Source: an uncultured Gelidibacter sp. (GTDB lineage Bacteria; Bacteroidota; Bacteroidia; Flavobacteriales; Flavobacteriaceae). From it: a stretch of DNA of 64,000 nt. Position 1 is the first letter of the stretch; each line of letters starts with the position of its first letter. The stretch spans positions 372,001-436,000 of the forward strand of contig NZ_CANMTE010000002.1 in assembly GCF_947500795.1 (NCBI RefSeq), read 5' to 3'. The notes beneath the pieces are model-generated. The model was not told the origin of the DNA and searched no databases. It was given only the letters and a program-made list of their open reading frames with translations. Position numbers and translations under genes: made by a program. This document shows positions 54,138-63,101 of the stretch, piece by piece.

Positions 54138-54794
54138 ATGAGAACAATTGCAGCGTGCGTGCAGGAGATTTTGATTGCACAACCCTTTTTGGAAGAGGCG
54201 TTGTCCAGAGGAATTATCAATTATTCTGCTTTAGCGGAAGAGTTGGTAGCGCCAATTGGAGAAATGCTCAGAAAGCCTGTAAAATCTGGCGCTATCATGA
54301 TGGCGTTGCGACGTTATCAACCTCCGGTCGATTTTGGAAATTCATTAAAACTTAAGCGCGTCATTCAGCATTTGGGAGATATCACCGTACGGTCTAATCT
54401 CACCGATTTCACGTTTCAAAATTCAAAAACCTTAATCCATAGCCATTCCAAAATAATGCGAGATATGGACGGGCTTTCCAATGTGTTTTATGCGTTTACG
54501 CGTGGTATTTACGAAAGCAACATTATAATATCATCAGCCCAAAAACATAACGTTCTTAAGAATTTTCAGTTTGAGCTTTTAATAGGAGAGAAAGCAGATC
54601 TTTCTGCAATTACCATCAGTTTGCCTTCAGATAACAGCAAGGTCACCGGACTTTATTATCAGATTTTTAAACGCTTGGCTTGGGAAGGCATTGCACTCTA
54701 TGAAGTGGTATCCACGACCAATGAATTTACAATTTTGGTAGAAGATGACGTCGTGGACAGAGCCTTTTCTGTTATGAAGCGGTTGAAGGATTAA
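54138..54794 (+). CDS. unknown protein with C-terminal ACT-like domain
   Basis: 218 residues. The N-terminal two-thirds is alpha-helical, with no motif I can name. The C-terminus reads DLSAITISLPSDNSKVTGLYYQIFKRLAWEGIALYEVVS and TNEFTILVEDDVVDRAFSVMKRL, an ACT-domain pattern (strand-helix-strand-strand-helix) like that of aspartate kinases. It is divergent from lysC, so it may be a regulator or sensor of amino-acid supply. Its last 23 bases overlap the convergent brnQ. Confidence 0.65.
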   Translation: MRTIAACVQEILIAQPFLEEALSRGIINYSALAEELVAPIGEMLRKPVKSGAIMMALRRYQPPVDFGNSLKLKRVIQHLGDITVRSNLTDFTFQNSKTLIHSHSKIMRDMDGLSNVFYAFTRGIYESNIIISSAQKHNVLKNFQFELLIGEKADLSAITISLPSDNSKVTGLYYQIFKRLAWEGIALYEVVSTTNEFTILVEDDVVDRAFSVMKRLKD

Positions 54795-56055
54795 ATTGTT
54801 TATACATATTAAGTAGGACAAATATTAATAGTGATGGGAAAATCCATCCCAAATTATAGTGACCTAGAGGAATGGTGTCAATAATCGCATTTAAACCCTC
54901 CGAAGGCATCAAAATCTTCAAGAAATCAGGAATGCTAAAGATAAAGGCCGTAATTACCGTGCCTCTAAAAACAAGCGCTGAGGCCCATTTTTCGGGAATA
55001 ACATTCAACAGAATTAATATGATGGTAATCGGATAGATAAACATCAAGGCAGGAATAGCCACATCTATGATGAATTTTACATCAAATTGACCAATAACAA
55101 TGCCCATGACACTTCCAATAATCGCGGTAATTGTATAGACGGTTTTGGAATTATTAAATAGCCCCTTTAAATAATCGGCAGTACCGGTAACAATTCCCAC
55201 GGCAGTGGTAAAACATGCCAAGGCAATTAAAATACTCAATAAGCTCGCGCCGGCTGTTCCTAAGGTCTTATTTCCTAAACCTAGCAATAATGCGGATCTC
55301 GACACATCTTCTGGGAATTCTGAATTGTGTAACGATCCGATTAATACAAGTCCTGTATAGATGATGAATAATCCGAAACCTGCTACTAATCCCGCTTTAA
55401 AAATGAGTTTTTGTTTATCTGCAGCGGGACTGGAATTCTTTAAATTTATGGAGATGATCAACACCGCGCCAACAACCATTGCTGCAATAGCATCAAAGGT
55501 TTGATAGCCTTCTAAAATACCATCAACCAGCGGTGTGGTAAAATGTGTGGGTTGGACAACGCCCGGCGCCGAAAACACAGCAATCCCGATAATTGCCAAC
55601 AAGATGACAATAATTATAGGTGTTAGATATTTGCCTAATAAGTCTAAAACTTGGGAGCGATTCATCACAAAAATGAATACCAAAACAAAATAGATGGTGC
55701 TGGTTAAGAGGCTGCTCGTATTGAAAAACGGTGCGATAGCCATTTCATGTGTTACGGAAGCTGTTCTTGGACCAGGAAGTAATAAGCAAATGCCATAGAC
55801 GGTAAAACAATAAATGGTACTGAAAATTGGCGATACTTTTTTCCCAAAATCGTACATGGTGCCTTGTAATTTGGCATGCGCCACGATACCTAAAATGGGA
55901 AAAATTACTGCGGTAATAACGAAACCAATAGTGACCAATAACCATTTTTCGCCCGCTTGAAAGCCTAAGAAAGGTGGTAAAATAAGATTTCCAGCTCCAA
56001 AAAACATTGAAAATAATGCAAAACCGGTAATGAAAATGTCCTTGGTTCTATTCAT
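54772..56055 (-). CDS. brnQ: branched-chain amino acid transport carrier BrnQ
   Basis: 427 residues from ATG 56055, giving MNRTKDIFITGFALFSMFFGAGNLILPP, the standard BrnQ N-terminus; the open frame to 56097 is rejected. Twelve hydrophobic segments. Imports leucine, isoleucine and valine with Na+. Overlaps the ACT-like gene end by 23 bases on the opposite strand. Confidence 0.9.
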   Translation of the reverse strand: MNRTKDIFITGFALFSMFFGAGNLILPPFLGFQAGEKWLLVTIGFVITAVIFPILGIVAHAKLQGTMYDFGKKVSPIFSTIYCFTVYGICLLLPGPRTASVTHEMAIAPFFNTSSLLTSTIYFVLVFIFVMNRSQVLDLLGKYLTPIIIVILLAIIGIAVFSAPGVVQPTHFTTPLVDGILEGYQTFDAIAAMVVGAVLIISINLKNSSPAADKQKLIFKAGLVAGFGLFIIYTGLVLIGSLHNSEFPEDVSRSALLLGLGNKTLGTAGASLLSILIALACFTTAVGIVTGTADYLKGLFNNSKTVYTITAIIGSVMGIVIGQFDVKFIIDVAIPALMFIYPITIILILLNVIPEKWASALVFRGTVITAFIFSIPDFLKILMPSEGLNAIIDTIPLGHYNLGWIFPSLLIFVLLNMYKQFNPSTAS

Positions 56056-56112
56056 TGCGTGCAAGCTTAAAATTGATAGCCAACTCATTAGGGTCAACTA
56101 AAGACTATAACT

Positions 56113-56120
56113 TATATTTG
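56113..56120 (+). promoter_or_regulatory. -7 box of the alpha/beta hydrolase gene
   Basis: TATATTTG, 17 bases before the ATG. No clear -33. Confidence 0.5.
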
Positions 56121-56137
56121 CCGAATATAGATTAAAT

Positions 56138-56911
56138 ATGATAGTAGAATACAAAGACATCCCAGTTTTTTATCAGGATCAAGGACGCGGAAAAACCGTG
56201 GTTTTACTACATGGTTTTCTTGAAACCTCAATCATGTGGAAGGATTTAATTCCTGAAATTGCAAAAAGCCATAGAGTAATTGCCATAGATTTATTAGGTC
56301 ATGGCGAGACGGGCTGTTTGGGTTACATCCATACAATGGAAATGATGGCGGATGTTGTAAAGTTCGTTATGGAGCATTTACACATTGAAAAATCTGTAGT
56401 CATTGGGCATTCCATGGGAGGCTATGTTGCCTTGGCGCTGGCTGAAGCCTATCCTCACAAAGTTGAGAAATTATGTTTGATGAATTCGTCGCCATTTCCT
56501 GATTCGCCGGAACGTCAAACTAACAGAGATCGTGCGGTAGAAGCTGTGAAGTACAATCATAAGAATTTTATCAGAATGTCTATCGCTAATTTGTTCAGTC
56601 CTGATAATAGGGAGCGTTTTGATGAAGACATCGAGTTTATTAAATCGGTTGCCATGCAGTTGCCAGTTCAAGGGATTGTGGCGGCGTTGGAAGGTATGAA
56701 GGTGCGGAAGGACAGAAGTGAGTTGCTAAAAAATCTCAATATCCCAAAATTGGCTATCCTTGGCAGGAAGGATCCTGTTTTAGAGTATGATAGCGTACGC
56801 CCGCAGTTGGTAGCATTGGGCATTGAAATTGTTGATTTTCCTGACGGACACATGTCGCATATCGAAAATAAAGAAGAATTAACTTACAAATTAATGCATT
56901 TTGTCGAATAA
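56138..56911 (+). CDS. alpha/beta hydrolase
   Basis: 257 residues. Oxyanion HGFLETSIMW, nucleophile in GHSMGGYVAL (near 90), acid in LGRKDPVLEYD (near 210) and histidine in PDGHMSHIEN (near 240), so the triad is complete. Substrate unknown; the sequence resembles esterase/lactonase-type hydrolases. Confidence 0.85.
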   Translation: MIVEYKDIPVFYQDQGRGKTVVLLHGFLETSIMWKDLIPEIAKSHRVIAIDLLGHGETGCLGYIHTMEMMADVVKFVMEHLHIEKSVVIGHSMGGYVALALAEAYPHKVEKLCLMNSSPFPDSPERQTNRDRAVEAVKYNHKNFIRMSIANLFSPDNRERFDEDIEFIKSVAMQLPVQGIVAALEGMKVRKDRSELLKNLNIPKLAILGRKDPVLEYDSVRPQLVALGIEIVDFPDGHMSHIENKEELTYKLMHFVE

Positions 56912-56975
56912 TAATGTGTTTTGGCGTTAATTGTGCTTATTTTGAGTAAGTTAGACCTCTCAAACACAGATAATC

Positions 56976-57239
56976 ATGAAAAAAAACAATACTGCACCAG
57001 CTCCGATGAAGCTTTATTGTAATCTTTTCGGACACAAGTACGAAGTCTCTAAAAAAGTGACGCTACATGTTAAAGAATATACCTGTAAATGCTGCAAAAA
57101 ACAATTGACCACCAATAGCGATGGCGATTTGACGGAATTGACACCTAAGTTTAAAGAAATCAATTCCATATTAGAGGAAATGTACGTGCGTCGAATGGAA
57201 CGTTCTAGGGAAAAAGGCTTCCGAGTTCCTGCATACTAA
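56976..57239 (+). CDS. small zinc-ribbon-like protein, paralogue 1
   Basis: 87 residues. YCNLFGHKYE and EYTCKCCKKQL supply Cys and His ligands for one zinc (C, H, C, C), as in DUF1660-type small proteins. GDLTELTPKFKEIN and a basic C-terminal helix follow. A clear paralogue (VKEYTCxxC, GDLxxLTxK, EIN) is at 57447. Function unknown. Confidence 0.65.
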   Translation: MKKNNTAPAPMKLYCNLFGHKYEVSKKVTLHVKEYTCKCCKKQLTTNSDGDLTELTPKFKEINSILEEMYVRRMERSREKGFRVPAY

Positions 57240-57446
57240 TACCGGCAATGCTCTTTTTTACTCTTTAGTGTATTTAAACTGTCAGATCAATCCAATTTTT
57301 TAAATGGAATACTTATCAATCGTGAAGCCATAATCTGACGCGGAATATTTTTCTTTTAAATTCTAATTTAAAACAATCTTAACACATAATCTTTTCGAAA
57401 TTAATTCGTTTTGATTACTATGTAGGATGTTATAAAATTTTGAGTT

Positions 57447-57665
57447 TTGAAAAATTTATATTGCAGATTATTCAGTCACAGTTTCATAATAAAAAACGAA
57501 ATCACGAAGTTCGTTAAAGAGTATACTTGTTCACAGTGCGGCAAGCATTTCACCACTAGCGATCAAGGGGATCTCATCCCTTTAACCGATAAAAGGCGTG
57601 AAATCAATCAAGAATTAAAATCGCTTTATAACAAACGCAGGAAGCTAAAAAAGAACGTTTATTGA
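57447..57665 (+). CDS. small zinc-ribbon-like protein, paralogue 2
   Basis: 72 residues beginning at TTG: MKNLYCRLFSHSFII, then VKEYTCSQCGKHFTT, GDLIPLTDKRREINQ. Shares its pattern with 56976-57239, so the pair arose by tandem duplication. The TTG start is chosen because no ATG lies upstream in frame before the first motif. The end overlaps the convergent thiL stop by seven bases. Confidence 0.6.
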   Translation: MKNLYCRLFSHSFIIKNEITKFVKEYTCSQCGKHFTTSDQGDLIPLTDKRREINQELKSLYNKRRKLKKNVY

Positions 57666-58708
57666 TCTTTTAATGCGTTCCAGCCTTTCGCAATTAATGG
57701 TACAAGCGTTTCTCCTCTCGTAATTAAATGCATGCCTCTTTCTTTTTCTGTCATATAACCAATAACGGTTAAATGTGGATTGCCTTTAATTTTTGGGAAA
57801 TCTTCTTGGGAAACAGTCATTAACAATTCATAATCTTCGCCGCCATTTAAAGCAATGGTCGTGCTATCAATATTGAATTCTTCACATGTAGAGATAACTT
57901 GTGGATCTAGCGGAATTTTATTTTCATATAATGCCGCTCCAACACCGCTTTGTTTACATAAATGGATGATTTCTGACGACAGTCCATCGCTGATATCAAT
58001 CATGGACGTTGGCTTCACTTTTAAATCTTTAAGCAACTTCACGATGTCCTTACGCGCTTCAGGTTTCAACTGTCGCTCAACAATATAAGTATACGGATCT
58101 AAATCAGGCTGGTTATTCGGATTCACTTTAAAGACTTCCTTTTCTCTTTGCAGTACTTGGAAACCCATGTAGGCGGCGCCTAAATCGCCAGAAACAACTA
58201 ATAAATCATTAGGTTTTGCACCGCTTCTGTAGACTACATCGTTCTTATTGACTTCGCCAATGGCTGTTACAGAAATGATCAATCCGGTGGTAGAAGAGGT
58301 GGTGTCGCCGCCAACAATATCCACGCCGTACACTTGTGCGGCAGCTTCAAAGCCGGTATAAAGTTCTTCAATGGCTTCTAACGGGAACCTGTTAGACACA
58401 GCAATGGAAATAGTCACTTGTGTGGCCGTGGCGTTCATGGCATAAATATCAGATAAATTGACCATAATCGCTTTGTAGCCCAAATGCTTGAGCGGCATGT
58501 AGCTCAAATCAAAATGCACATGTTCTACCAATAGGTCGGTGCTGACCACAACTTGTTTCGATTTAAAATCTAAAACAGCGGCATCATCACCAATCCCTTT
58601 TACGGTCGATTTTTGTGTAATTTCAAAATGTTTGGTTAAATGGTCTATCAGGCCAAATTCACCCAAATCAGCCAGAGACGTACGTTGTTGGTTTTTATCT
58701 TCTATCAT
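57659..58708 (-). CDS. thiL: thiamine-phosphate kinase
   Basis: 349 residues. N-terminal IGDDAAVLDFKSKQVVVSTDLLVEHVHF, MVNLSDIYAMNA, VGGDTTSST and DISDGLSSE mark the AIR-synthetase-like fold and Mg-ATP sites. Phosphorylates thiamine monophosphate to thiamine diphosphate. Its promoter leaves almost no leader (see 58714). Confidence 0.93.
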   Translation of the reverse strand: MIEDKNQQRTSLADLGEFGLIDHLTKHFEITQKSTVKGIGDDAAVLDFKSKQVVVSTDLLVEHVHFDLSYMPLKHLGYKAIMVNLSDIYAMNATATQVTISIAVSNRFPLEAIEELYTGFEAAAQVYGVDIVGGDTTSSTTGLIISVTAIGEVNKNDVVYRSGAKPNDLLVVSGDLGAAYMGFQVLQREKEVFKVNPNNQPDLDPYTYIVERQLKPEARKDIVKLLKDLKVKPTSMIDISDGLSSEIIHLCKQSGVGAALYENKIPLDPQVISTCEEFNIDSTTIALNGGEDYELLMTVSQEDFPKIKGNPHLTVIGYMTEKERGMHLITRGETLVPLIAKGWNALKDQ

Positions 58709-58713
58709 AATTG

Positions 58714-58742
58714 CAAATTTATTAATAAGCCCAGTAATACAA
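58714..58742 (-). promoter_or_regulatory. thiL promoter
   Basis: Minus strand: -33 TTG at 58742-58740, 18-base spacer, -7 TAAATTTG at 58721-58714, ending five bases before the thiL ATG, so transcription should begin at or near the start codon. Confidence 0.6.
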
Positions 58743-58843
58743 CAGTTTTTATCAGAAAATTATGATAATCACTATGTGCAATTTCCTATAGTACCATTTA
58801 CTAATATAATGTTAGGTTGTATGGTAAAACACTTCTTAAGTTG

Positions 58844-58851
58844 TATATTTG
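58844..58851 (+). promoter_or_regulatory. -7 box of the suf operon
   Basis: TATATTTG, 30 bases before the sufA ATG; a -33 TTG candidate lies 24 bases upstream (58817-58819), slightly long. Confidence 0.6.
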
Positions 58852-58881
58852 TGGTCTATTTAGAAATAATCTATATAACGC

Positions 58882-59211
58882 ATGATAAAAGTATCTGAAT
58901 CAGCTAAAAAGAAGGTCATTGAACTGATGACTGAAGATGGCTACAACTCGTTAACCGACTTTGTACGCGTTGCTGTGAAAAGTGGTGGTTGTTCGGGTTT
59001 ATCATATGATTTGAAATTTGACAAATCACAAGACAGTGAGGATAAAGTTTTTGAAGATAATGGTGTCAAAATTATTGTCGATAAAAAAAGCTTTTTATAC
59101 CTCATTGGTACAACTCTTGAATATTCAGGAGGGTTGAATGGTGCAGGCTTTGTATTTAACAATCCAAACGCCAATCGTACCTGCGGATGTGGGGAATCAT
59201 TTTCCCTTTAA
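58882..59211 (+). CDS. sufA: iron-sulfur cluster assembly accessory protein (SufA/IscA-like)
   Basis: 109 residues of the HesB/IscA family. The cluster-binding cysteines are in KSGGCSGLSYDL (C35) and C-terminal RTCGCGESF. A-type carrier that takes Fe-S clusters from SufBCD to targets. First gene of the suf cluster; sufB follows after 51 bases. Confidence 0.92.
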   Translation: MIKVSESAKKKVIELMTEDGYNSLTDFVRVAVKSGGCSGLSYDLKFDKSQDSEDKVFEDNGVKIIVDKKSFLYLIGTTLEYSGGLNGAGFVFNNPNANRTCGCGESFSL

Positions 59212-59262
59212 ACCCATCCCATCTTCCTAAGAGGAAGAAAATGAATAATTAATGAAATTGAC

Positions 59263-60711
59263 ATGACGAAATACACAGAAGACGACTTAAGAGAAGAATT
59301 AAAAACCAAGGAATACGAGTATGGTTTTTACACGGATATGGAGTCAGATACGTTTCCCATTGGTTTAGATGAAGATGTTGTTCGCGCCATCTCATTGAAA
59401 AAAGAAGAACCACAATGGATGACGGACTGGCGTTTGGAAGCATTCCGTGCCTGGAAAGATATGATTGAACCAGAATGGGCGAACGTGAAATACGTAAAAC
59501 CAGACTTTCAATCTATTTCTTATTACTCCGCACCAAATACTAAACCTAAGTATGATAGTTTAGATGAGGTAGATCCTGAACTATTGGAGACCTTTAAAAA
59601 ACTAGGTATTTCTCTTGATGAACAGAAAGCCTTGGCAGGTGTTGCAATGGATGTTGTAATTGACTCCGTTTCAGTAGCCACAACGTTCAAGAAAACCTTG
59701 AATGAAAAGGGTATTATTTTCTGCTCTATAAGTGAAGCTATTAGAGAGCATCCGGAATTAGTAAGAAAATATATTGGTACAGTGGTGCCACAAAAAGACA
59801 ATTTCTATGCAGCCTTAAATTCTGCTGTATTTAGTGATGGTAGTTTCTGCTACATTCCAAAAGGCGTGCGTTGCCCAATGGAATTGTCAACCTATTTCCG
59901 AATCAACCAAGCCAATACAGGGCAGTTTGAAAGAACCCTTGTGATTGCTGATGAAGGAAGTTATGTGAGTTATTTGGAAGGTTGTACCGCGCCAAGTAGA
60001 GATGAGAACCAATTGCATGCCGCTGTGGTAGAGTTGATTGCTATGGATGATGCTGAGATTAAATACTCAACCGTTCAGAACTGGTTCCCTGGAAATGCTG
60101 AAGGAAAAGGTGGCGTGTATAACTTCGTAACCAAAAGAGGCTTGTGTGAGAAAAACGCAAAAATCTCATGGACACAAGTGGAAACAGGTTCAGCAATTAC
60201 ATGGAAATATCCAAGCTGTATCTTAAAAGGTGATAATTCAGTAGGTGAATTTTACTCTATTGCCGTTACCAACAATCACCAACAGGCAGATACTGGAACG
60301 AAAATGATCCATTTGGGTAAAAATACCAAATCGACCATTATCTCCAAAGGTATTTCTGCAGGTAAATCTCAAAATTCCTATAGAGGATTGGTTCAAGTGA
60401 GTTCAAGAGCTGATAACGCCCGTAACTTCTCGCAGTGTGATAGTTTATTGATGGGTAATGATTGTGGAGCGCATACCTTCCCATACATTGAGGTCAAAAA
60501 TAAATCGGCCATAATTGAACACGAGGCAACGACCAGTAAAATTGGTGAAGATCAAATTTTCTACTGTAATCAACGTGGAATCGATACTGAGAAAGCCATT
60601 GCGTTAATCGTTAACGGTTTTAGTAAGGAAGTATTGAATAAGCTGCCGATGGAATTTGCCGTGGAAGCTCAAAAATTATTGGAGATCAGTTTAGAAGGCT
60701 CTGTTGGATAA
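59263..60711 (+). CDS. sufB: Fe-S cluster scaffold SufB
   Basis: 482 residues. The FeS scaffold family core with [34 protein letters not shown] and [15 protein letters not shown] is intact. It forms the SufBC2D complex where clusters are assembled. Confidence 0.96.
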   Translation: MTKYTEDDLREELKTKEYEYGFYTDMESDTFPIGLDEDVVRAISLKKEEPQWMTDWRLEAFRAWKDMIEPEWANVKYVKPDFQSISYYSAPNTKPKYDSLDEVDPELLETFKKLGISLDEQKALAGVAMDVVIDSVSVATTFKKTLNEKGIIFCSISEAIREHPELVRKYIGTVVPQKDNFYAALNSAVFSDGSFCYIPKGVRCPMELSTYFRINQANTGQFERTLVIADEGSYVSYLEGCTAPSRDENQLHAAVVELIAMDDAEIKYSTVQNWFPGNAEGKGGVYNFVTKRGLCEKNAKISWTQVETGSAITWKYPSCILKGDNSVGEFYSIAVTNNHQQADTGTKMIHLGKNTKSTIISKGISAGKSQNSYRGLVQVSSRADNARNFSQCDSLLMGNDCGAHTFPYIEVKNKSAIIEHEATTSKIGEDQIFYCNQRGIDTEKAIALIVNGFSKEVLNKLPMEFAVEAQKLLEISLEGSVG

Positions 60712-60831
60712 TACACCAACGCCGTCATTATATAATAGTACAAGTTTAGAAAATAAAATAGTCAGATTCTGAAAGTAAACCCTCAGGATTTGGTCCCGAT
60801 GCAAAGGGATAATAATTGAAAGTTAAATCTT

Positions 60832-61584
60832 ATGTTGAAAATTAACAATTTACACGCAAGTGTTGAAGATAAAGCCATCTTAAGAGGCATTAATTTAGAA
60901 GTGAAAGCAGGGGAAGTACATGCCATTATGGGACCAAATGGTTCTGGTAAAAGTACCTTGGCATCTGTTATTGCGGGTAAGGAAGAATATGAAGTAACCG
61001 AAGGAGAGATCTTATTGGAAAACGTAAATATTGACGAGATGGCACCAGAAGAGCGTGCTCACAAAGGTATTTTCCTGTCTTTTCAATATCCTGTAGAAAT
61101 CCCTGGAGTTTCTGTAACAAACTTCATGAAAACTGCTATCAATGAAACCCGTAAAGCAAACGGTCTTCCTGATATGCCAGCTAATGAGATGTTGAAATTG
61201 ATCCGCGAAAAATCTGAAATGTTAGAGATTGACCGTAAATTTTTATCCAGATCTTTAAACGAAGGATTTTCAGGTGGTGAGAAGAAGCGTAACGAAATAT
61301 TCCAAATGGCCATGTTGGAGCCTAAATTAGCAATCCTTGATGAAACGGATTCTGGTTTGGATATTGATGCTTTGCGCATTGTAGCCAACGGCGTTAACAA
61401 ATTAAGAAGTAGGGATAATGCAGTCATTGTTATTACGCACTACCAACGTTTGTTAGATCATATCGTTCCTGATTTTGTACACGTATTGTTTGAAGGACGT
61501 ATCGTAAAATCTGGAGGTAAGGAATTGGCACATGAGCTTGAAGAAAAAGGCTACGACTGGATTAAAGAGGAAGTGAACGCTTAA
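60832..61584 (+). CDS. sufC: SufC ATPase
   Basis: 250 residues. ABC ATPase with Walker [10 protein letters not shown], signature [10 protein letters not shown] and Walker [13 protein letters not shown], the SufC-specific version of the D-loop. Supplies ATP energy for the SufBCD scaffold. The stop is followed by a heptad-repeat spacer before sufD. Confidence 0.97.
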   Translation: MLKINNLHASVEDKAILRGINLEVKAGEVHAIMGPNGSGKSTLASVIAGKEEYEVTEGEILLENVNIDEMAPEERAHKGIFLSFQYPVEIPGVSVTNFMKTAINETRKANGLPDMPANEMLKLIREKSEMLEIDRKFLSRSLNEGFSGGEKKRNEIFQMAMLEPKLAILDETDSGLDIDALRIVANGVNKLRSRDNAVIVITHYQRLLDHIVPDFVHVLFEGRIVKSGGKELAHELEEKGYDWIKEEVNA

Positions 61585-61589
61585 TTAAG

Positions 61590-61655
61590 TATGCAGTCCA
61601 CAGGATGCAGTCTTCAGTGACTGCTGACTGAAAACTGCCAACTGAAGACTGAAAA
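61590..61655. repeat. heptad repeat with 11-bp hairpin between sufC and sufD
   Basis: CTG recurs every seven bases (CTGCTGA CTGAAAA, CTGCCAA CTGAAGA) and CAG appears with a similar period in the left half. CAGTCTTCAGT (61608-61618) pairs with ACTGAAGACTG (61641-61651), an 11-bp perfect stem. The right arm ends five bases before the sufD ATG, where the ribosome binds. Confidence 0.65.
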
Positions 61656-61656
61656 A

Positions 61657-62970
61657 ATGGAATTAAAAGAAAAACTCATAGCCTCATTTATGGCATTCGA
61701 AAATCAGGTGGATATCGATTTGCCTGTACATGATGTGCGTAGTGAAGCAATAAAGCAATTTGAAACCCAAGGTTTCCCATCCAAACGTGATGAGGCTTGG
61801 AAATACACGTCTTTAAACAGTATTTTAAAGCATGATTATAGCGTGTTCCCAAAACGCGAAAATCATATTGATTATAACGATATTAAAAAATATTTCATCC
61901 ACGATATTGACACCTATAAGATTGTCTTTATTGATGGGAAATATTCATCACATCTTTCTGAGACCACGCATGACGGTATTGATGTGTGCTTAATGTCATC
62001 AGCATTAACAAAGCCTAAATACAGACTCATTATTGAGAATTATTTCAATAAAGTGGCCACAAAAGATAGCTTATCATCTTTAAATACGGCTTTTTCTCAA
62101 GAAGGTGCCTACATTCATATTCCTAAAAATAAATTGGTAGCAAAACCAATTCAGATTGTACATTTTTCTACAGGAAATGAAGCAGCATTATTGTTGCAAC
62201 CTCGTAACTTGATTGTGGTGGATGAGAATTCACACGTTCAAATTATTGAGCGTCACCAAAGTTTGACTGAAAACCCAGTGTTGACCAATAGTGTCACTGA
62301 GATTTACGCAAATAAACGTGCCATTGTGGATTATTATAAAATCCAGAATGACAATGAAAACGCATCGTTAATTGACAGCACTTTCGTCAATCAAAAGCAA
62401 GAAAGTGTTGCTTCCGTGCATACGTTTTCTTTTGGAGGTAAACTGACCCGTAATAACCTGAATTTCTATCAAAATGGAGAACGTGTAGATTCTACAATGA
62501 AGGGAATTACCATTATCGGTAACAAACAACATGTAGATCACAACACTCTTGTTCACCATATTGAACCAAATTGCGAAAGCCATCAAGACTACAAAGGTAT
62601 TTTTGGAGACAGCAGTACCGGTGTATTTAATGGTAAAGTTTTGGTGGATAGAGAAGCACAAAAAACCAATGCATTTCAAGCCAACAATAATATTTTGTTG
62701 AGTGATAAAGCGACCATCAACACGAAGCCTCAATTAGAGATTTTTGCTGATGACGTGAAATGTTCTCATGGCTGTACCATCGGACAGTTAGATGAAACTG
62801 CTATGTTTTACTTGCGTTCTAGAGGTGTTCCAGAAAAGGAAGCAAAAGCATTATTGATGTTTGCTTTTAGTAACAATGTTATGAGTTCAGTTAAAATCCC
62901 AGAAATTAAACAGCGTATCACTAAGATTATCGCGACTAAATTAGGGGTTAATATTGGCTTCGATCTGTAA
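61657..62970 (+). CDS. sufD: Fe-S cluster assembly protein SufD
   Basis: 437 residues. The C-terminal beta-helical core has HVDHNTLVHHIEPNCESHQDYKG split over 285-305, FNGKVLVDREAQKTNAFQ and CSHGCTIGQLDETAMFYLRSRG, all typical of SufD. Partner of SufB and SufC in the scaffold complex. Confidence 0.95.
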   Translation: MELKEKLIASFMAFENQVDIDLPVHDVRSEAIKQFETQGFPSKRDEAWKYTSLNSILKHDYSVFPKRENHIDYNDIKKYFIHDIDTYKIVFIDGKYSSHLSETTHDGIDVCLMSSALTKPKYRLIIENYFNKVATKDSLSSLNTAFSQEGAYIHIPKNKLVAKPIQIVHFSTGNEAALLLQPRNLIVVDENSHVQIIERHQSLTENPVLTNSVTEIYANKRAIVDYYKIQNDNENASLIDSTFVNQKQESVASVHTFSFGGKLTRNNLNFYQNGERVDSTMKGITIIGNKQHVDHNTLVHHIEPNCESHQDYKGIFGDSSTGVFNGKVLVDREAQKTNAFQANNNILLSDKATINTKPQLEIFADDVKCSHGCTIGQLDETAMFYLRSRGVPEKEAKALLMFAFSNNVMSSVKIPEIKQRITKIIATKLGVNIGFDL

Positions 62971-63016
62971 TTCCTAAACGCAAGATCCTCTTAAATTAAA
63001 TTTGAATTTATTTTAT

Positions 63017-63065
63017 TTGGAGCTATTTCCAGCTTTCGGCAGTCGCTCTCTACGAGGAGCTCCAA
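63017..63065. repeat. GGAGCTATTTCC...type hairpin spacer before sufS
   Basis: TTGGAGCT (63017-63024) pairs with AGCTCCAA (63058-63065), an 8-bp stem, and the segment continues to CTGGGCT near 63083. It resembles, from memory, a dispersed intergenic repeat starting GGAGCTATTTCC in flavobacterial genomes; only one copy is in the window. Confidence 0.5.
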
Positions 63066-63101
63066 CAATGCCTCAATCTGGGCTATGAAAAAATAAAACC
63101 T

